A stretch of DNA of 64,000 nucleotides from Metridium senile (Eukaryota > Cnidaria > Anthozoa > Actiniaria > Metridiidae): NCBI GenBank assembly GCA_949775045.1, contig OX459108.1, positions 10,208,072 through 10,272,071 on the forward strand, in the 5' to 3' direction. Positions 35,659 through 47,559 of this stretch are shown piece after piece. Every line of letters starts with the position of its first letter. The stretch's first letter is position 1. Both the position numbers and the translations under genes were made by a program. The notes beneath the pieces are model-generated. The model ran no database searches and was not told where the DNA came from. It saw nothing but the letters and a program-made list of their open reading frames with translations.

Positions 35659-36801
35659 TTAAGGGAAGAAATTAAATCTATTTTAACAAAAGTGATACAC
35701 ATTTTTAAAAACTAGAAAATCAATAGCTTAGGAAACTAATGCTAAGTCGGAGATGATCTACCATATGTCACACTACTACTAAGAGGACCGGAGGACATTT
35801 TAATTAAGTAACGATCCGCGTAAGAACGATAGCAGGAGCGGCAAGGAATGTGCAAAGGTGATAATTGTAGTATTGTTTAAACTGGTCGTCTGATTGGTTG
35901 GATTCGTGTGGACGATAGGCCGATTCGCATCAAAAAGTATATGCGGTTTCAAAAGTATCCGGATCCGTGTACACGGGGTCTAATAATACTACACTAAAGT
36001 GGCCTTCGCGCATTAATTGTAGCATGAAAATTCAGAAGTTAATTTATTTAATTTTAGATAAAGAATGTTTGTGCGGTTAGAAAGACTATGTGAATAATAT
36101 ATAAATAAACAATGATAAACCAATGGAAAAGATCCATGCATGATTTAACAGTTTAAACAAAACAATTTGAATAGGAATACTTTATCTCTTATCAGAAGAA
36201 CTTTGCTTATACAATTTCATAAGAAAACTAGCGAACACAAAGAATGTCCAGTCCGACTCAATTCAAGCGAAACTGTTTATTTAACGTATTGTATTTTTTC
36301 CATTGTCCACCACTATATATATTTCTCTCTTTGCACCATCATTTACTTGATAATGTTGTCGCGATGACAACGAAACGTCGTAATTTGTATTCGCTAGTTT
36401 TCTTTTTAAATAGTACTTTATCTGTTTTGTAAATGTTTCTGATATTAACTCACATCTATCATCTACGTTGTACATATAAATATTCGATAAGCTTCTGTTC
36501 TCCCCCGCAGCCGTTTTAGTCTCGTTCCACTCCCCTACGGTCCACTTCTTGATGATAAATGTTTACCTTGGGGACGGACCCGGGGAGGGGGGGGGGGGGG
36601 GGGGGGGGGGGTACAAATACCAAAAAAAAATCTAGCACAGCCTTAAAGAGAGTGCCACAGAGTTTAACCACGTACTTTGAAGTTGCGGTGGGTGCGAATA
36701 AATATAAATTCAGAATTATTTGGCTAAAGATGAGAATTCATATTTCCTTTTTGCGTACAAACGTTTGTCAAAAGTTCCTATATCACCGAAAGCAATTAGT
36801 A

Positions 36802-36964
36802 TAGGAAATTACACCGTTCGAGAAGAATTAATGAAAAATACCGTGCGTATTTGATGAAAGTGAATTAATACCACGAGTGCGTAGCACGAGTGGTATTAAT
36901 TTACTTTCATCAAATACAAGCGGTATTTTTCATTAATTCTTCGAGAACATAGGTGTAATTTCCT
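36802..36964. repeat. Palindrome upstream of the fibrinogen-like gene, hairpin 1
   Basis: AGGAAATTACACC, TTAATGAAAAATACCG and TTTGATGAAAGT arms mirror each other around CCACGAGTGCGTAGCACGAG. About 163 bp. Confidence 0.75.
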
Positions 36965-36966
36965 GT

Positions 36967-37139
36967 TAATATCACATCTATAAAAAATACGAGTTTCTGA
37001 GAATAAAAGTGCAGCTATTTGAAAGGTATTCAAAAGCAAAGTTTTTGATTTGTTCAATTAATTAATTGCACGGTATTAAGAAAAAATTCACAGTTCGTCA
37101 TCCAATCAGAATCGAGTATTTTTTATAGATGTGATATTA
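36967..37139. repeat. Palindrome upstream of the fibrinogen-like gene, hairpin 2
   Basis: AATATCACATCTATAAAAAA then TACGAG is inverted as CGAGTATTTTTTATAGATGT then GATATT. It directly abuts hairpin 1 and ends about 160 bp before the gene's start codon. Confidence 0.8.
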
Positions 37140-37300
37140 TACTAGAAATTTGGCTGTACATGCTAATTAAAGTAAGAGCATTACTATGTGAAATCGTTCT
37201 AATAAGTAACTGAGATCAGCTCAAAGAAAAACTGTATAAAGTTAACATTGCCGATTTTGCATAAATGCATATTGACACCATTTCTACTTTCAAAAACAGG

Positions 37301-38562
37301 ATGATCTCTAAAGGAATACGTATAACAGTTCTTGTCCAAGTTCTCCAAATCCTGCCACTACTATCAGCACAACAGTGTAAGAAATCTAGAGACTCTCAAT
37401 ATGGTTATGCTCTGCAGCTTTCTTCTTATAAGACCACAATAGAAGAAAGCCTTGGTACATGCTATAACAAGTGTTTTCACGATAAAGACTGCAGTAGCAT
37501 CAATTATAGAATAGCCAATGAGAGATGCGAGCACAATCACGTGACAAAGCTGGGGTTTCCTTCTCGATTCGTCCCACAGCACGGTTCAGTTTATGCAGAA
37601 ACGAGAGATCCAGGTAAGACATTAGATGCCCAACAATTGGAGAGAAATAATAACTAGTTCACCTTAAGGAAGCCGGCGTTGCATCGATATATAATTTTCT
37701 CCGTAACTTGATAGTTAAACTTCTTGTTATACATGCACTTCATTATAATAGCGTGCAACATGCAACAGAATCTTCATCAATCTCTTTTGAAATAGCTGCA
37801 TAACATCTACTTATCTAGCAATTAAGTCAAGAAGTACGCGGCTTGTCCCCTTAAAAACACAGACTTAGCCAATTAAAACTGTTTATTTATTGAATAGATC
37901 ATGGATCATCCAAAATATACCCCGCTCCTTCATGCAAGAGGATCCTGGAACTTAATATAACAGCTTCATCGGGGATTTACTGGATCCAAATTGACCATGG
38001 TGTTACCCAGACCTTATCCTTCCAAGTTTACTGTGATATGGCGACCGGCGGAGGAGGCTGGACCCTAGTCTACAGCTATCACTTTTTGAATTTTGCAAAT
38101 TTCGGGTCAAGTTCTAACGGTGTCAATCCAATCCCTAACTGGCCTGTAAATCCAACCTACACGACGCCTGATAAGATATCGACCACAGTCCCTTTGAGTG
38201 AGAATTCCTACTCGGCCATGAATTTCTCATTATGGAAGGAGATTGGTAACGAGTTCCTTGTTAAGCCCAACATCACCCACTGGGTTTCCTGTCGTCCAGG
38301 AATTGGTGACCTGGTTAACTGGAAACAAGGCAGCATCAGCTGTAAGGTTGTCAAGAATGTTGCTACAGTCTGTCTGGACAAGGCACCAACGATGCTAAAC
38401 ATTTTCAATTGCGGTGTTGCTCTCTATGCTGGCGATCACTTCTTTTATTTTGAAGCAAGTACCTCGAATTGCTACCCAGTGCATGATTCGTGTGGTACAC
38501 GTTCCACTTCTAACTATTTGACGAACATCAGTCCTCCAGGTGGCGCCATGTACGTACGATAA
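37301..38562 (+). CDS. Secreted apple-like / fibrinogen-type domain protein
   Basis: Exons 37301-37613 and 37898-38562 join in phase (CCAG/GTAAGA and TGAATAG) and give 325 aa. Residues 1-25 look like a signal peptide (MISKGIRITVLVQVLQILPL then LSA). Residues about 26-100 form a Cys-rich apple/PAN-like region (QQCKKS, GTCYNKCFHDKDCSSINYR, ERCEHN). The rest resembles the N-terminal part of fibrinogen-related/intelectin domains: PSCKRILELNITASSGIYWI, FQVYCDMATGGGGWTLVYSY, then MNFSLWKEIGNEFLVKPNI and several further cysteines. The protein is probably extracellular, with lectin-like or adhesion functions, but ligand and role cannot be read from sequence. Such proteins are common in coral genomes. 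The full C-terminal calcium-binding part of classic fibrinogen domains is absent. The upstream in-frame ATG at 37265 is less likely because the signal peptide fits the second ATG. Confidence 0.82.
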
Positions 38563-39540
38563 ATCGGCCACCACGCACCGAGTCTTTCTATAACAAAGAA
38601 TGAGAACATAGAAAAAAGACAGCCTCCTCTACAGGCTACTACTTAGGGATTCCTTAATTTGTTGACGCGATCGGGATTCCTGTGTTGAAATATTTGACAG
38701 GGAAGAACTGGGGACGAGTTAGGTGAACAGAAAAACACGGAGGAGTAGGCATCTCCTCTTCTTCTTTCTATCTGCCTCTCCCACTTCCCCGCTCGTTTTT
38801 TTTTCTCCTCGCCACAGGAAGCCCGATGAAAAGAGATATAAGAGATGCCTGCGGAGGAGGCTAGAAAAAAGAAAGTCTCAACTGAACTAAAGGCCCGGGT
38901 AAACGGCTTCAACATTTGCTTCAACATTGGTTCGATGATTTTGTGGAACGCTGTATAGAATGGTTGTTGCAATTGAACGATGTTGAACGTAGGGGGATAA
39001 ACGGTTGCAATGACAACTGTTGAAATGCGATAACAAACGGTTTCAATATTGCCATTCAACAAAATCGAACGGATGTTGAGGATTGGTTATTATGCTAATT
39101 AGTACATTTTAACTTAGTTTAATAACAACGTGGCCTTTGATTATATCATTACCATTTGTAACAACATTTTTATTTATTGATTGATTCACAAAAATATATT
39201 TTGTTGGTCACGTGACTTTAAGGCATTAAGAACGTTTATCTAAAATGACTACAACATCGCTCATCGGAAACGGCACTAAAACATGGAAATCCTATTTACT
39301 TTATCAAATGAAGTCCAGATAAATTCAAAACTTCACTGAATATTACAGATATGACAAATGTTAAAACGTTATATTTTAATCATGTTCTGACGTCTCAGTG
39401 ACGTCATAGATGCCATTTCTTTCTATAGATCTTGATTATCCTTTATCCATGTATTGATAATTACGCGGGGTAACCTGAGTCTAGGTTTACCTTTTCTATC
39501 TATGGGTCTATCGTTGTGTCGAGATTACACATGACGTAAT
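38563..39540. other. Intergenic region with repeat-like inverted segments
   Basis: Contains a stretch (38890-39065) rich in CAACATT/AATGTTG inverted motifs, starting CCCGGGTAAACGGCTTCAAC, which looks like a decayed mobile element. The open frame there on the minus strand is not convincing. Nothing else recognised. Confidence 0.4.
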
Positions 39541-39828
39541 GCCACAGGTAAACCACCTATCAAAAACAATTACTACTCTATGACGTAGCCTGAGTAAAAG
39601 CACTAAGTGCGTCTATATAGCCACAGGTAAACCACATATCAATTACTACTCTATGACGTAGCCTGAGTAAACACACTAAGTGCGTCTAGCCACAGGTAAA
39701 CCACATATCAATTACTACTCTATGACGTAGCCTGAGTAAACACACTAAGTGCGTCTAGCCACAGGTAAACCACATATCAATTACTACTCTATGACGTAGC
39801 CTGAGTAACCGCACTAAGTGCGTCTAGT
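39541..39828. repeat. 69-bp tandem repeat, about 4 copies
   Basis: Units begin at 39541, 39620, 39689 and 39758 with GCCACAGGTAAACCAC. Each contains TATCAATTACTACTCTATGA then CGTAGCCTGAGTAA and CACTAAGTGCGTCTA. The first unit is 79 bp, the others 69 bp. Confidence 0.9.
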
Positions 39829-40314
39829 TCTAGTTGATCTGAAAACGTATATTGTGCAAAACATTTAGACGTTAATCATATATCGGAACGCGAAATAACG
39901 TTTCTTACTGAAGTTATCAAGGATTTAAGGTTATTGTGACGTCATCATATTTGACATCATAGTATAAACTTAAAAGTGGTAAAAAGACCTATTTATACTC
40001 GATCGAAATGTTTGTATAGTACTAAACAAGTGTTGTTACATAATAATAACATAATAACTTTATTTGCACCGTCGTGAAGTTACATGATTGATCATAAAGA
40101 ATATATGATAAAATATAGATATTTTGGGCACAGCTACTGATAATAGCTTGGTGAAGGCTAATAAGTTAAGTAGCTGGAGTCAATCATATATGTTTTACAA
40201 TATACTTATGTAAATAATTATAAAAAAGTTGCAGTGTATGTCAGACAAAAAAGAAACATTTTACCGCAGCATGAACGGTATTTGACTTTGGCTGGTCCCT
40301 AAAGCTAATCAATA

Positions 40315-40372
40315 ATGGGGGGGGGGGGGGGGGGGGGGTTAGGGTTAGGGTTAGGGGGGAGAGGGGGGTACA
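40315..40372. repeat. Poly-G tract with short TTAGGG run
   Basis: A run of about 22 G leads into GTTAGGGTTAGGGTTAGGGG and more G. Three telomere-type hexamers are present. They are too few to be a telomere. Confidence 0.8.
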
Positions 40373-41009
40373 TGCTGTTTTGTTTGTGCTCGATATTTTG
40401 TTTTTGTTTGTGCTCGATATTTCTTTTTTTTTCGGAAGTGTTTACCAACTGATGTTGCTCGATGTTTTTTTTTTTCAAGGTTGAAAGCTTGCGCGATAGT
40501 TTTTAGGGGATTCAGCATACCAAAAATGTATGTGACGGCATATATTTTTTCTATATTTAGTACTAACAATATCATTTTTTTTTTTACATATTTTTACATA
40601 TTATACATATTTAACAGTACTAGCCATCCACAAAAACTATAAGAGTTAGCCTATAGGTGGATAGCTACAATGATGATGATAATGATGTAATTATTGGCAG
40701 TATAACCAAATTGTATATATAGAGGAGATCTGATGTTATTAATAAGCCTTTTGGCTTTCTATCAGATATCCTCGCCATTTTATATAAACTTTTTCATGTA
40801 TATAGTCTGTAAGTTTAATTATTACGATTAATGGCAAATAAACTGTTATACTGTTATACTGTTAATGATGATGATGGTGATGATACTTGATGGTTGTGGA
40901 AACGATGATGATCCCGGGATGAGGATGTAGTTAATGATGATGATGATGATTGACTGTGATCATTTTGATTATTATCATTATGAATACGATGATTATCATT
41001 ATCAAATAT

Positions 41010-41306
41010 ACACCTAATTCAATACTCGTTGTCGCAATCAAATATATAGTCCACACTCTGAAGCCTGCTAAGGATGTCGGTAATATCAACATAATTTGTG
41101 ATTTATTACGCGCTTTTTAAATAAATATTTGTTTCATCATGTCATCTATCACTGCAATACTTGTTCTGTTCATATACCACAAACACTTATAACCAAAATA
41201 TGCTATGAATAAATCGATAACAAGAGTAGAAATACCAACATCCTTTGCAGGCTTCAGAGTGTGAACTGTAGCGTTGGTTGCGACAGCGGTTATTGAAATA
41301 GGTGTA
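41010..41306. mobile_element. MITE, ACACCTATTTCAA family
   Basis: The left end TACACCTAATTCAATACTCG is mirrored by the right GCGACAGCGGTTATTGAAAT then AGGTGTA. Sub-terminal arms contain ACTCTGAAGCCTGC and its inverse GCAGGCTTCAGAGT. Confidence 0.8.
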
Positions 41307-41439
41307 TACACGGGAGTCATCAAAATATTGACATAGGCAGACAACATCAAGCCCCATGACACGCAACACATCAACTGAGCAACCCACCCAACCTGTCTCC
41401 CCCTACCTGGCCACCACCCACCCAACCTGTCCAAGATCA

Positions 41440-41547
41440 TTTTTAGTTCGTAGTAAAAACGACACATCAACTAAGTCAACTAACCCTTCCCACACCCCCC
41501 CACCCCCCCTCTCTCCCCCATCATTTTTAGTTCGTAGTAAAAACGTC
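41440..41547. repeat. Short direct repeat overlapping the 3' end of the 353-aa gene
   Basis: ATCATTTTTAGTTCGTAGTA followed by AAAACG occurs at about 41440 and again at about 41520, separated by C-rich sequence. The second copy includes the stop codon of the 353-aa gene. Confidence 0.7.
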
Positions 41548-42588
41548 ATCCTCCTCCAAGTCATCCTGGTCACTGATCCTTAAATACCGACATCTCCGCA
41601 GGTCGTCATGGTGATCGTCGCCTGGCAATAGTTCACATTTCAGATTGGCTAAACTAAGCCTCGGTATCAGCGAAGGGAGAGATCGCGATCGTTTAGTGTT
41701 CGGGCTTATCTCGGGTAACTTCGGAATGTTGTTATTGAGATCGGGAACCACTTCGGAATCTTGTCGGTCGTCTTCGTCCAATACGTCTTGAACTTTTTCT
41801 CCCTTCAAAACTTTTAAACTCTCGTGGAATTTCTTTATTCGTTGATCCAGATTATTTCGGTTTTCATCGATGGGTCGGAGTGGAGCACATCCGGCACTTA
41901 GCCTTCGTCTTGACCTATATGCCTGTGGTGCCACTTTATTGGTGTTGACTGATGATTCAAGGGCTTGGCTGGGACTCGTGGGATGCACAGAAGACCTCCT
42001 TAAAATCCTTGGACTAACTGCCCCCTTGATTGCAACTCCTGCAACTTCTCTTATTTGTTGATCAAGACGCTCAGTAGAATTTGATCGAGAAGAACTTATG
42101 GGATGTACGGAAGACCTCCTTAAAATCCTTGGACTGACTGCTCCCTTGCTTGCAACTCCTGCAAATTCTCTTACTTGTTGATCGAGTCGTTCTTCAGACC
42201 TCGATTTATTGAAGTTATCTGTCTTTTTCAAGCGAAGAGAGTCTTTAATCAGAGAAGCACTTGAAGAAGTAATGACATCACTATGCCTTCGCCGTGACAA
42301 TCGAGGACTTGTAACAGGAGAAACAGGCAATGAGTTCGGAGCACGAGGCGACAAAGGAGGACTTAGAAAACTAGAGTTCTCTCGTCCTACAGCTAACAAC
42401 GAAGGCATACTTAACGCGTTCTTCATTCTCAACTTACTGGTGTGTAGTTTAACCATGTGTCGATGTTGTTGACTTTCGATATTCTTCAACTCAATGCTCA
42501 GTTTCTTCGATTCTCTATCATTGGCAACTGTGGCATTACCGTAGATCATTTCTCGGCTTTTTCTGTTTATTTGGACGAGTGGATCCAT
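41527..42588 (-). CDS. Uncharacterised basic, Ser/Arg-rich 353-aa protein
   Basis: A single-exon open frame runs from MDPLVQINRKSREMIYG to DDLEEDDVFTTN. I do not recognise the family. The N-terminal 60 residues are charged and could form a short helix (KKLSIELKNIESQQHRHMVK). The middle is rich in SP/RR motifs, such as FLSPPLSPRAP and SPVTSPRLSRRRHS. A 37-residue block occurs twice in tandem: ERLDQQVREFAGVASKGAVS then PRILRRSSVHP, and a close second copy. A third, diverged trace is NLDQRIKKFHESLKVLKG. The C-terminus is acidic. Low-complexity basic phosphosite-like repeats suggest a cytoskeletal or nuclear protein, but that is a guess. No intron signals are needed. Codon use and length support a real gene. 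Confidence 0.65.
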   Translation of the reverse strand: MDPLVQINRKSREMIYGNATVANDRESKKLSIELKNIESQQHRHMVKLHTSKLRMKNALSMPSLLAVGRENSSFLSPPLSPRAPNSLPVSPVTSPRLSRRRHSDVITSSSASLIKDSLRLKKTDNFNKSRSEERLDQQVREFAGVASKGAVSPRILRRSSVHPISSSRSNSTERLDQQIREVAGVAIKGAVSPRILRRSSVHPTSPSQALESSVNTNKVAPQAYRSRRRLSAGCAPLRPIDENRNNLDQRIKKFHESLKVLKGEKVQDVLDEDDRQDSEVVPDLNNNIPKLPEISPNTKRSRSLPSLIPRLSLANLKCELLPGDDHHDDLRRCRYLRISDQDDLEEDDVFTTN

Positions 42589-43019
42589 GATTATAATACC
42601 TTTAACTTTCCCGCTAAACTTGTCGCAGTTCTAGAGCATTCCAGGTAGATTCAAAGCTGGTTCTTTAAAGGAATGTTTACCGACTCGCATGCAGTCCAGG
42701 TATTTATTTACTTACTTACTTATTTCATTAGCGGCTGGCTTTTGTTTCACGTCGGCTGACATGATGAAGGATTAGCCAGTCGATGCGAGTCTGTTTTTTC
42801 TGTAAATCTTTGAGATATTGTTTGACTTTAGACCAGTCAGGGTCAATAGTCCATTAAGGGACCTTTGTGAGCTTATTAAAGAAGCTTTTAAAAATGCAGT
42901 GAATATGTCTATGTTTAATAACTTTTTTCGTGACTAGATGCCGATCAAATGACACAATAGCACCGTACTATATCAGACACACTGATACAAACGATTTGGG
43001 CATGCTCGTCGTGAAATTT

Positions 43020-43240
43020 AAAAAATAAAAAATACCCTAAGGGGTGGACCATTTGACTTTTGAGGGGGGGGGGGGATTTTGAAAATAAATTTCCTGCAAG
43101 CCAAAATCGCCACTGAAATCTTTGCTTTTCTATAAAATAAATTCCGTGCGCATGCCAGCGGGCTGAACAAAATTTCCTGCACGGACCAAATCCCCCCCCC
43201 CCCCCCCCCCTCAAAAGTTAAATGGTCGGCCCCTAATATA
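43020..43240. mobile_element. Poly-G/poly-C foldback element
   Basis: GGGGTGGACCATTTGACTTT then TGAGGGGG is mirrored by CCCCTCAAAAGTTAAATGGT. TTTCCTGCA inverted arms lie inside. Gly-rich frames across it are artefacts. Confidence 0.7.
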
Positions 43241-44299
43241 TAGGATACCAAGTCATTTAAAAAGGGCGTGGATGATGTTTAACCTCTACAAAATATTAAT
43301 ACCACACACAAAAAAACATTAAAAGGTCTAATACAAATTTGTGGTTAGAGCGTCTGGGCCTGTTATTAGAAGTCGCGGGATCAATGCATGTCTTGAAAAC
43401 TTGTTATAGGAGAAACTTCACTTCATCACAAAATTACTAACAAATAGACGACTTTCATAAATGTTTTAAGAAAAAGAAAGCTATATAAGATAGACATTCA
43501 CCATAACAATAACTTGTGAAAATTTGAGAAAAAACGATTAAATTTGGAAGAAGCTATAAGGGTTTGAAAAATCAGAAAAACGCCAAAACGAGGCATCAAA
43601 GGCCTTGGCAGAAAATTACATACAAATCTCTACATTTTTGATTGAGCATAACGACTTTGGTATTTCAGCCAAAGCATATCAAAACCTTCCAAACATGCCT
43701 ATTTCAGGTGGTTCTTTCATATGACAGTGCTAAAATATTATCAAAATATCTGTTTACTTGTAAAATCATTTTCCGGTACAAATTATGGTATTTATGAAAG
43801 TGGTCTATTAGTTAACCTATTTAAACGACCAATAAACATTTATTCTCAAAAAGATACGTTTCATATAAATAACAGTGGAAAAGAATTCCTATTGGATTTT
43901 ATTTGACGAGTGACGTACTAACATGAAAATTGCAACACATTTTGTAAAACAATATTATCAAATATTCCATCCTTCGTTCAAGTATTCACAAAAAGGTATA
44001 TCAATTGACCTGTTTTATTGGAACTTTCATCATTTTCAAGAATATTCAAGGTCGGAATTTGTGGCCCTTTCGGCTTAAAAAACATTGAACAGTCTTTTCA
44101 CAATTTAACGTCAAAAAAAGAAAAAAGAAAAGAAAAGCAAAAAAAAAGGCCAAAAAAAAAGCAAGCGTGAAAGGAAAAAAGCAAGAAAAAAATATGATAT
44201 CGAAATATCTCACGAATGTCAAAAGTTTAAACCGCGAAGTTTCGGTGGGTGCATGTACGTAGACTGGAAATACTTATTAAATGTATAAATTATTCATAT
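43241..44299. other. Intergenic AT-rich region
   Basis: Contains an A-rich simple tract near 44110-44190 (AAAAGAAAAG, GCAAAAAAAA). The sequence AACATTTATTCTCAAAAAGA at 43836 recurs at 50398. No gene recognised. Confidence 0.4.
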
Positions 44300-44989
44300 A
44301 GAGCACCTGGGACATTGGGCCAGGTTCTCCCTCCCGCATTAAACAGTGTTCTCCTCTGATCAAAAACGCTTTTGTTCAAGTCTAAATTGTTTATTTTTAT
44401 TTCTAAACGTTTAAATGTTTAGCTTTACAAAGTTTATCGTCTGGTTTTTCAACCCATTTGTTGCTGTAAGAAGTTAATAAACTCTTTTGGTACCTTGTAA
44501 TCTTAGCTTCCTCCCCCGTACACACACACATTGTGCCGGCACAGACCAACACAGCGGTCAAACGACTACGCATGTGCGAAAAAAAACAACAAGTAAAATG
44601 ATCCAGCAGACAAATCTGACATTCGTACGGACTCTATAAAAAACGATTGAGTATACAACTTTCATCGCTTTTTTATCAAAATACAAACAAAAATATAAAC
44701 AATACAAAAGTATAGACTCATGGTAGCTTTACAACATAACAAAGGGTATGTACAAGGAACTTCAAGCTTATATATTCAGGGAATTTCTTATAAATCAACT
44801 TCAAAGACTGTAGCAATTCCTAATGTTTACAATTGCAAATTTACTGCTGTGAAAATTTTGCCACGCATGCGTAGTCGTTTGACCGCGCTGTGTTGCAGAC
44901 CGCTTTCAACGAATATATCATTATCGTACCCAGACTCTACTCACTCTCCGAATCCGAGAAACAAGTTATTAAAACTTTTTCACTAAAAA

Positions 44990-45315
44990 ACTTTGCAAGT
45001 TAATTTATCGGTGATAAATTATTTATCTTGGTCTATGTTATAAATGTTATATGCATATCATTACACTAATACTGACATGGCATCTACTAAGAAACAAGTC
45101 ATTCAAACGTTTTCATTAAAAAAACTTTGTAAGTTAATTTATCGTTGATAAATTGTTTATCGGTGATATGGGTCTACGTATAAATGTTATATGCATGTCA
45201 TCACACTGATATGCTTAAAAGAACTTTGTAAGTTAATTCATCGGTGATGAATTGTTTATCGGTGATATGGGTCTACGTATAAATGTTATATGCATGTCGT
45301 CACACGTATGGTATA
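44990..45315. repeat. 98-bp tandem array in the left segmental copy
   Basis: About three units contain AACTTTGTAAGTTAATT(C/T)A, TCGGTGATAAATTGTTTATC and ATAAATGTTATATGCATGTC. The matching array in the right copy has more units. Confidence 0.85.
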
Positions 45316-45369
45316 ATATACACGATTATTTACAAGAGGGTGATTTAAAATCTATAAATTATGGTAAGA

Positions 45370-45700
45370 TTAAAAAAACATAACACTAGAATAACTGAAA
45401 TCACGCATTTTGATTGGTTGAGGCGCGTGCTTTATGGGAGCACACAGCACGCGCGTTTGCATGTTATCAAATATCTAAGTTTGTATTTTATAAAAGAAAT
45501 AGAAAACCTGCTTACTGTGCTGTATGGAGTTATATATAAATCACCTGGGGATTGTCAGAAGATTCGAGAAGTGTTGAGAATCAAACCGCTTTACGTCATG
45601 CTTCTCTTAACACTTCCCTCGTGTTCTGACAGCCCCGCGTGGTTTATAACTGCATACAGCATGCGCGCGTGTTTTCTATTTCTTTATCATTTAGTATAGC
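45370..45700. mobile_element. Palindromic element inside the left segmental copy
   Basis: Inner arms such as AGAAATAGAAAACCTGC / TTTTCTATTTCTT and GCACGCGCG / CGCGCGTG, with GTGTTGAGAATC, form a foldback. Its paralogue is at about 51660-51985. Confidence 0.6.
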
Positions 45701-46319
45701 GGTGCTAGATGAAACTGGTCTATATGTGATTTGCTGCTATGGCATCTATTGTGAAATCGTTGTCATGAAAATAACCATTAATTTGGACCGGCGCGAGTTG
45801 TCACGATACCAGCCCTAGTAACCAATGGAAAATTGTCACGGAAATGACCACAGTCTTGCTTTGTCAGTTTGTGGTAGGTTGCCATGGTATCATCCCTAGT
45901 AACCAATGGAGCCGTTGTCACGGAAATGACCACAGTCTTGCTTTGTCAGTTTGTGTGGCAAATTGCCATGGTACCAGCCCAACTGGTAATGCACTACGCT
46001 GTTTCTATGGTAACGTTGTGGCTGCAGACACTTGTTCGTTGTAACACATGATGACTTTGTCAAACTTGACAATAATCCCTCTATTTGGTTTACTAGAGAA
46101 CCGAGAAAACTTTTATTAGTGCAAATCAAAACCGTAAATACTTCTCCGTAAATCCGAGGTTATTTAAAGCAAGGAAAAGCAAACACGTCCACAAGAAATG
46201 TTTATCACCAAACAAACCAAAAACATTTTATTTTCATTTTTTGTCACTCGCGTTGTACAATATTTTGTTGCTGTTGTGAAGGATATTTTTTTCAACTATA
46301 ACGTAATAATTTTTTCTAA

Positions 46320-46510
46320 CAATAGACCTAATCAGCTAACGCGTTGCTATGTACGTTTCCACCCAATTCAAATCTTTTGGGAATAAGATTATTTGTCTTA
46401 TGTATTTCAATGTCACGTGGAAAATATTTGGAACAAAAGTTTTTATTCTCAGAGGTTTTGAATTGGGTGGAAACGTACATAGCAACGCGTTAGCCGATTA
46501 GGTCTATTTG
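46320..46510. mobile_element. Palindromic element, left copy
   Basis: AATAGACCTAATCAGCTAAC then GCGTTGCTATGTACG and CCACCCAATTCAAA are inverted 120 bp later. The counterpart in the right segmental copy is 52516-52706. Confidence 0.8.
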
Positions 46511-47181
46511 TCCGTCCCTTAGTGACGTCTTACCATTTGAAGTATTGATTGCCATCAAATGAACCATCGTGTTTTCCCTCTAAAGACATAATTAACACGA
46601 TCATCAATAAACCACATAATCATCGTCAAACTTTACACAATATATTACATAAGTTTATGCAGGATAATGGGCTCCTGGTTTACGCCAAAAACTTTCCGTT
46701 TTAATCATTGTCAGTGATTATTCAAAACAAAAAATAACCCGCTTTTTAAAAAAAACCCTGTTAATTTCTCATTCTAAAAGCGAGCGAAACGCTGTATGTA
46801 ACTATCGAGTAACAGGGTGAATTTCTCGACCAATCACCGCGCGCGCAATTTTTTATAATCACATGTGAATTAATACTACAATCATGTGCAAAATACCTTG
46901 GGACATTATCTGTTTTGTTTTAACATGAAAAAAATTTCAACATCATTTTTCCGTTTTCCCCTCTCCCCCATATCAATGTTGAGTTTGGGAATGTGAAACG
47001 GTTGTCATTTGAAAGACCAATCAACATTGCCCAGGGGGAAGGGGGTTTGTAAATCAAATTGATACATTTTGTATATTTTTTAAAACTCAAACAAAAATGC
47101 TCATAAAAATGTGATGTAAAATGTCCCAACAATTTTGCACATGATTGTAACTTCCTATAACGACTACGTCAATTCACTTAC

Positions 47182-47460
47182 CCTTGTTATCAAGCTCTAC
47201 ACCAACATACGCACCCGGACGTTGAGATAACGGACCTACGTAACGCACTACACCGCGTCCTACATTTCCGCCAGTCAGCATCACCACTACGCGTTGTCCG
47301 AGTCGAATATATTCCGAAGAAATCGGCATGATTGGTTTGGAGTAGTCCTTAGTCGTTCTACTATCAGCGGTCGTTATATAAGGCGTGGTTCCGTAGGAGG
47401 AGTCTGAAGTGAAGGACGAGTTGTGACTGGATCTAGTATAGTCGTGAGGCTTGGATGACC
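47182..47460 (-). CDS. Duplicate CAP-Gly exon (downstream copy)
   Basis: The exon has a CTTCAG acceptor and GTAAGTG donor and is 279 nt, phase 1 at both ends. It encodes SSKPHDYTRSSHNSSF and then the first half of a CAP-Gly domain (LGQRVVVMLTGGNVGRG, VRYVGPLSQRPGAYVGVELD). Relative to the exon at 53376-53747 it lacks 93 nt (31 codons) in frame near its start, with a few substitutions. Because it is open, symmetrical and keeps both splice sites, it could be a cassette or alternative exon of the same gene, or a recently duplicated remnant. Confidence 0.6.
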
Positions 47461-47559
47461 CTGAAGACAGGAAAATAAATACACTTTTGTACAAAGTTAT
47501 ACAAATATTTTTATCTATCTATATATATATATATAGTCACGCGCGACCAACTAGACCTT

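Larger units (their letters stand above)
44300..47510. repeat. Segmental duplication, left copy
   Basis: This block matches about 50745-53800 over its length and in order: CTCCCTCCCGCATT..., a roughly 98-bp tandem array, a palindromic element, GTCACGATACCAGCCCTAGT motifs, a second palindrome (46320-46510), AATACCTTGGGACATTATC, and a CAP-Gly exon copy. Differences are scattered substitutions, short indels and array copy number. Confidence 0.92.

Noticed and set aside
38643..39062. 139-codon minus-strand frame
   Set aside because: It crosses repeat-like inverted CAACATT sequence, has no recognisable domain and no supporting splice structure.
40338..40360. Telomeric repeats suggesting a chromosome end
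   Set aside because: Only three TTAGGG-type units in a poly-G tract with genes on both sides. This is a short interstitial run.
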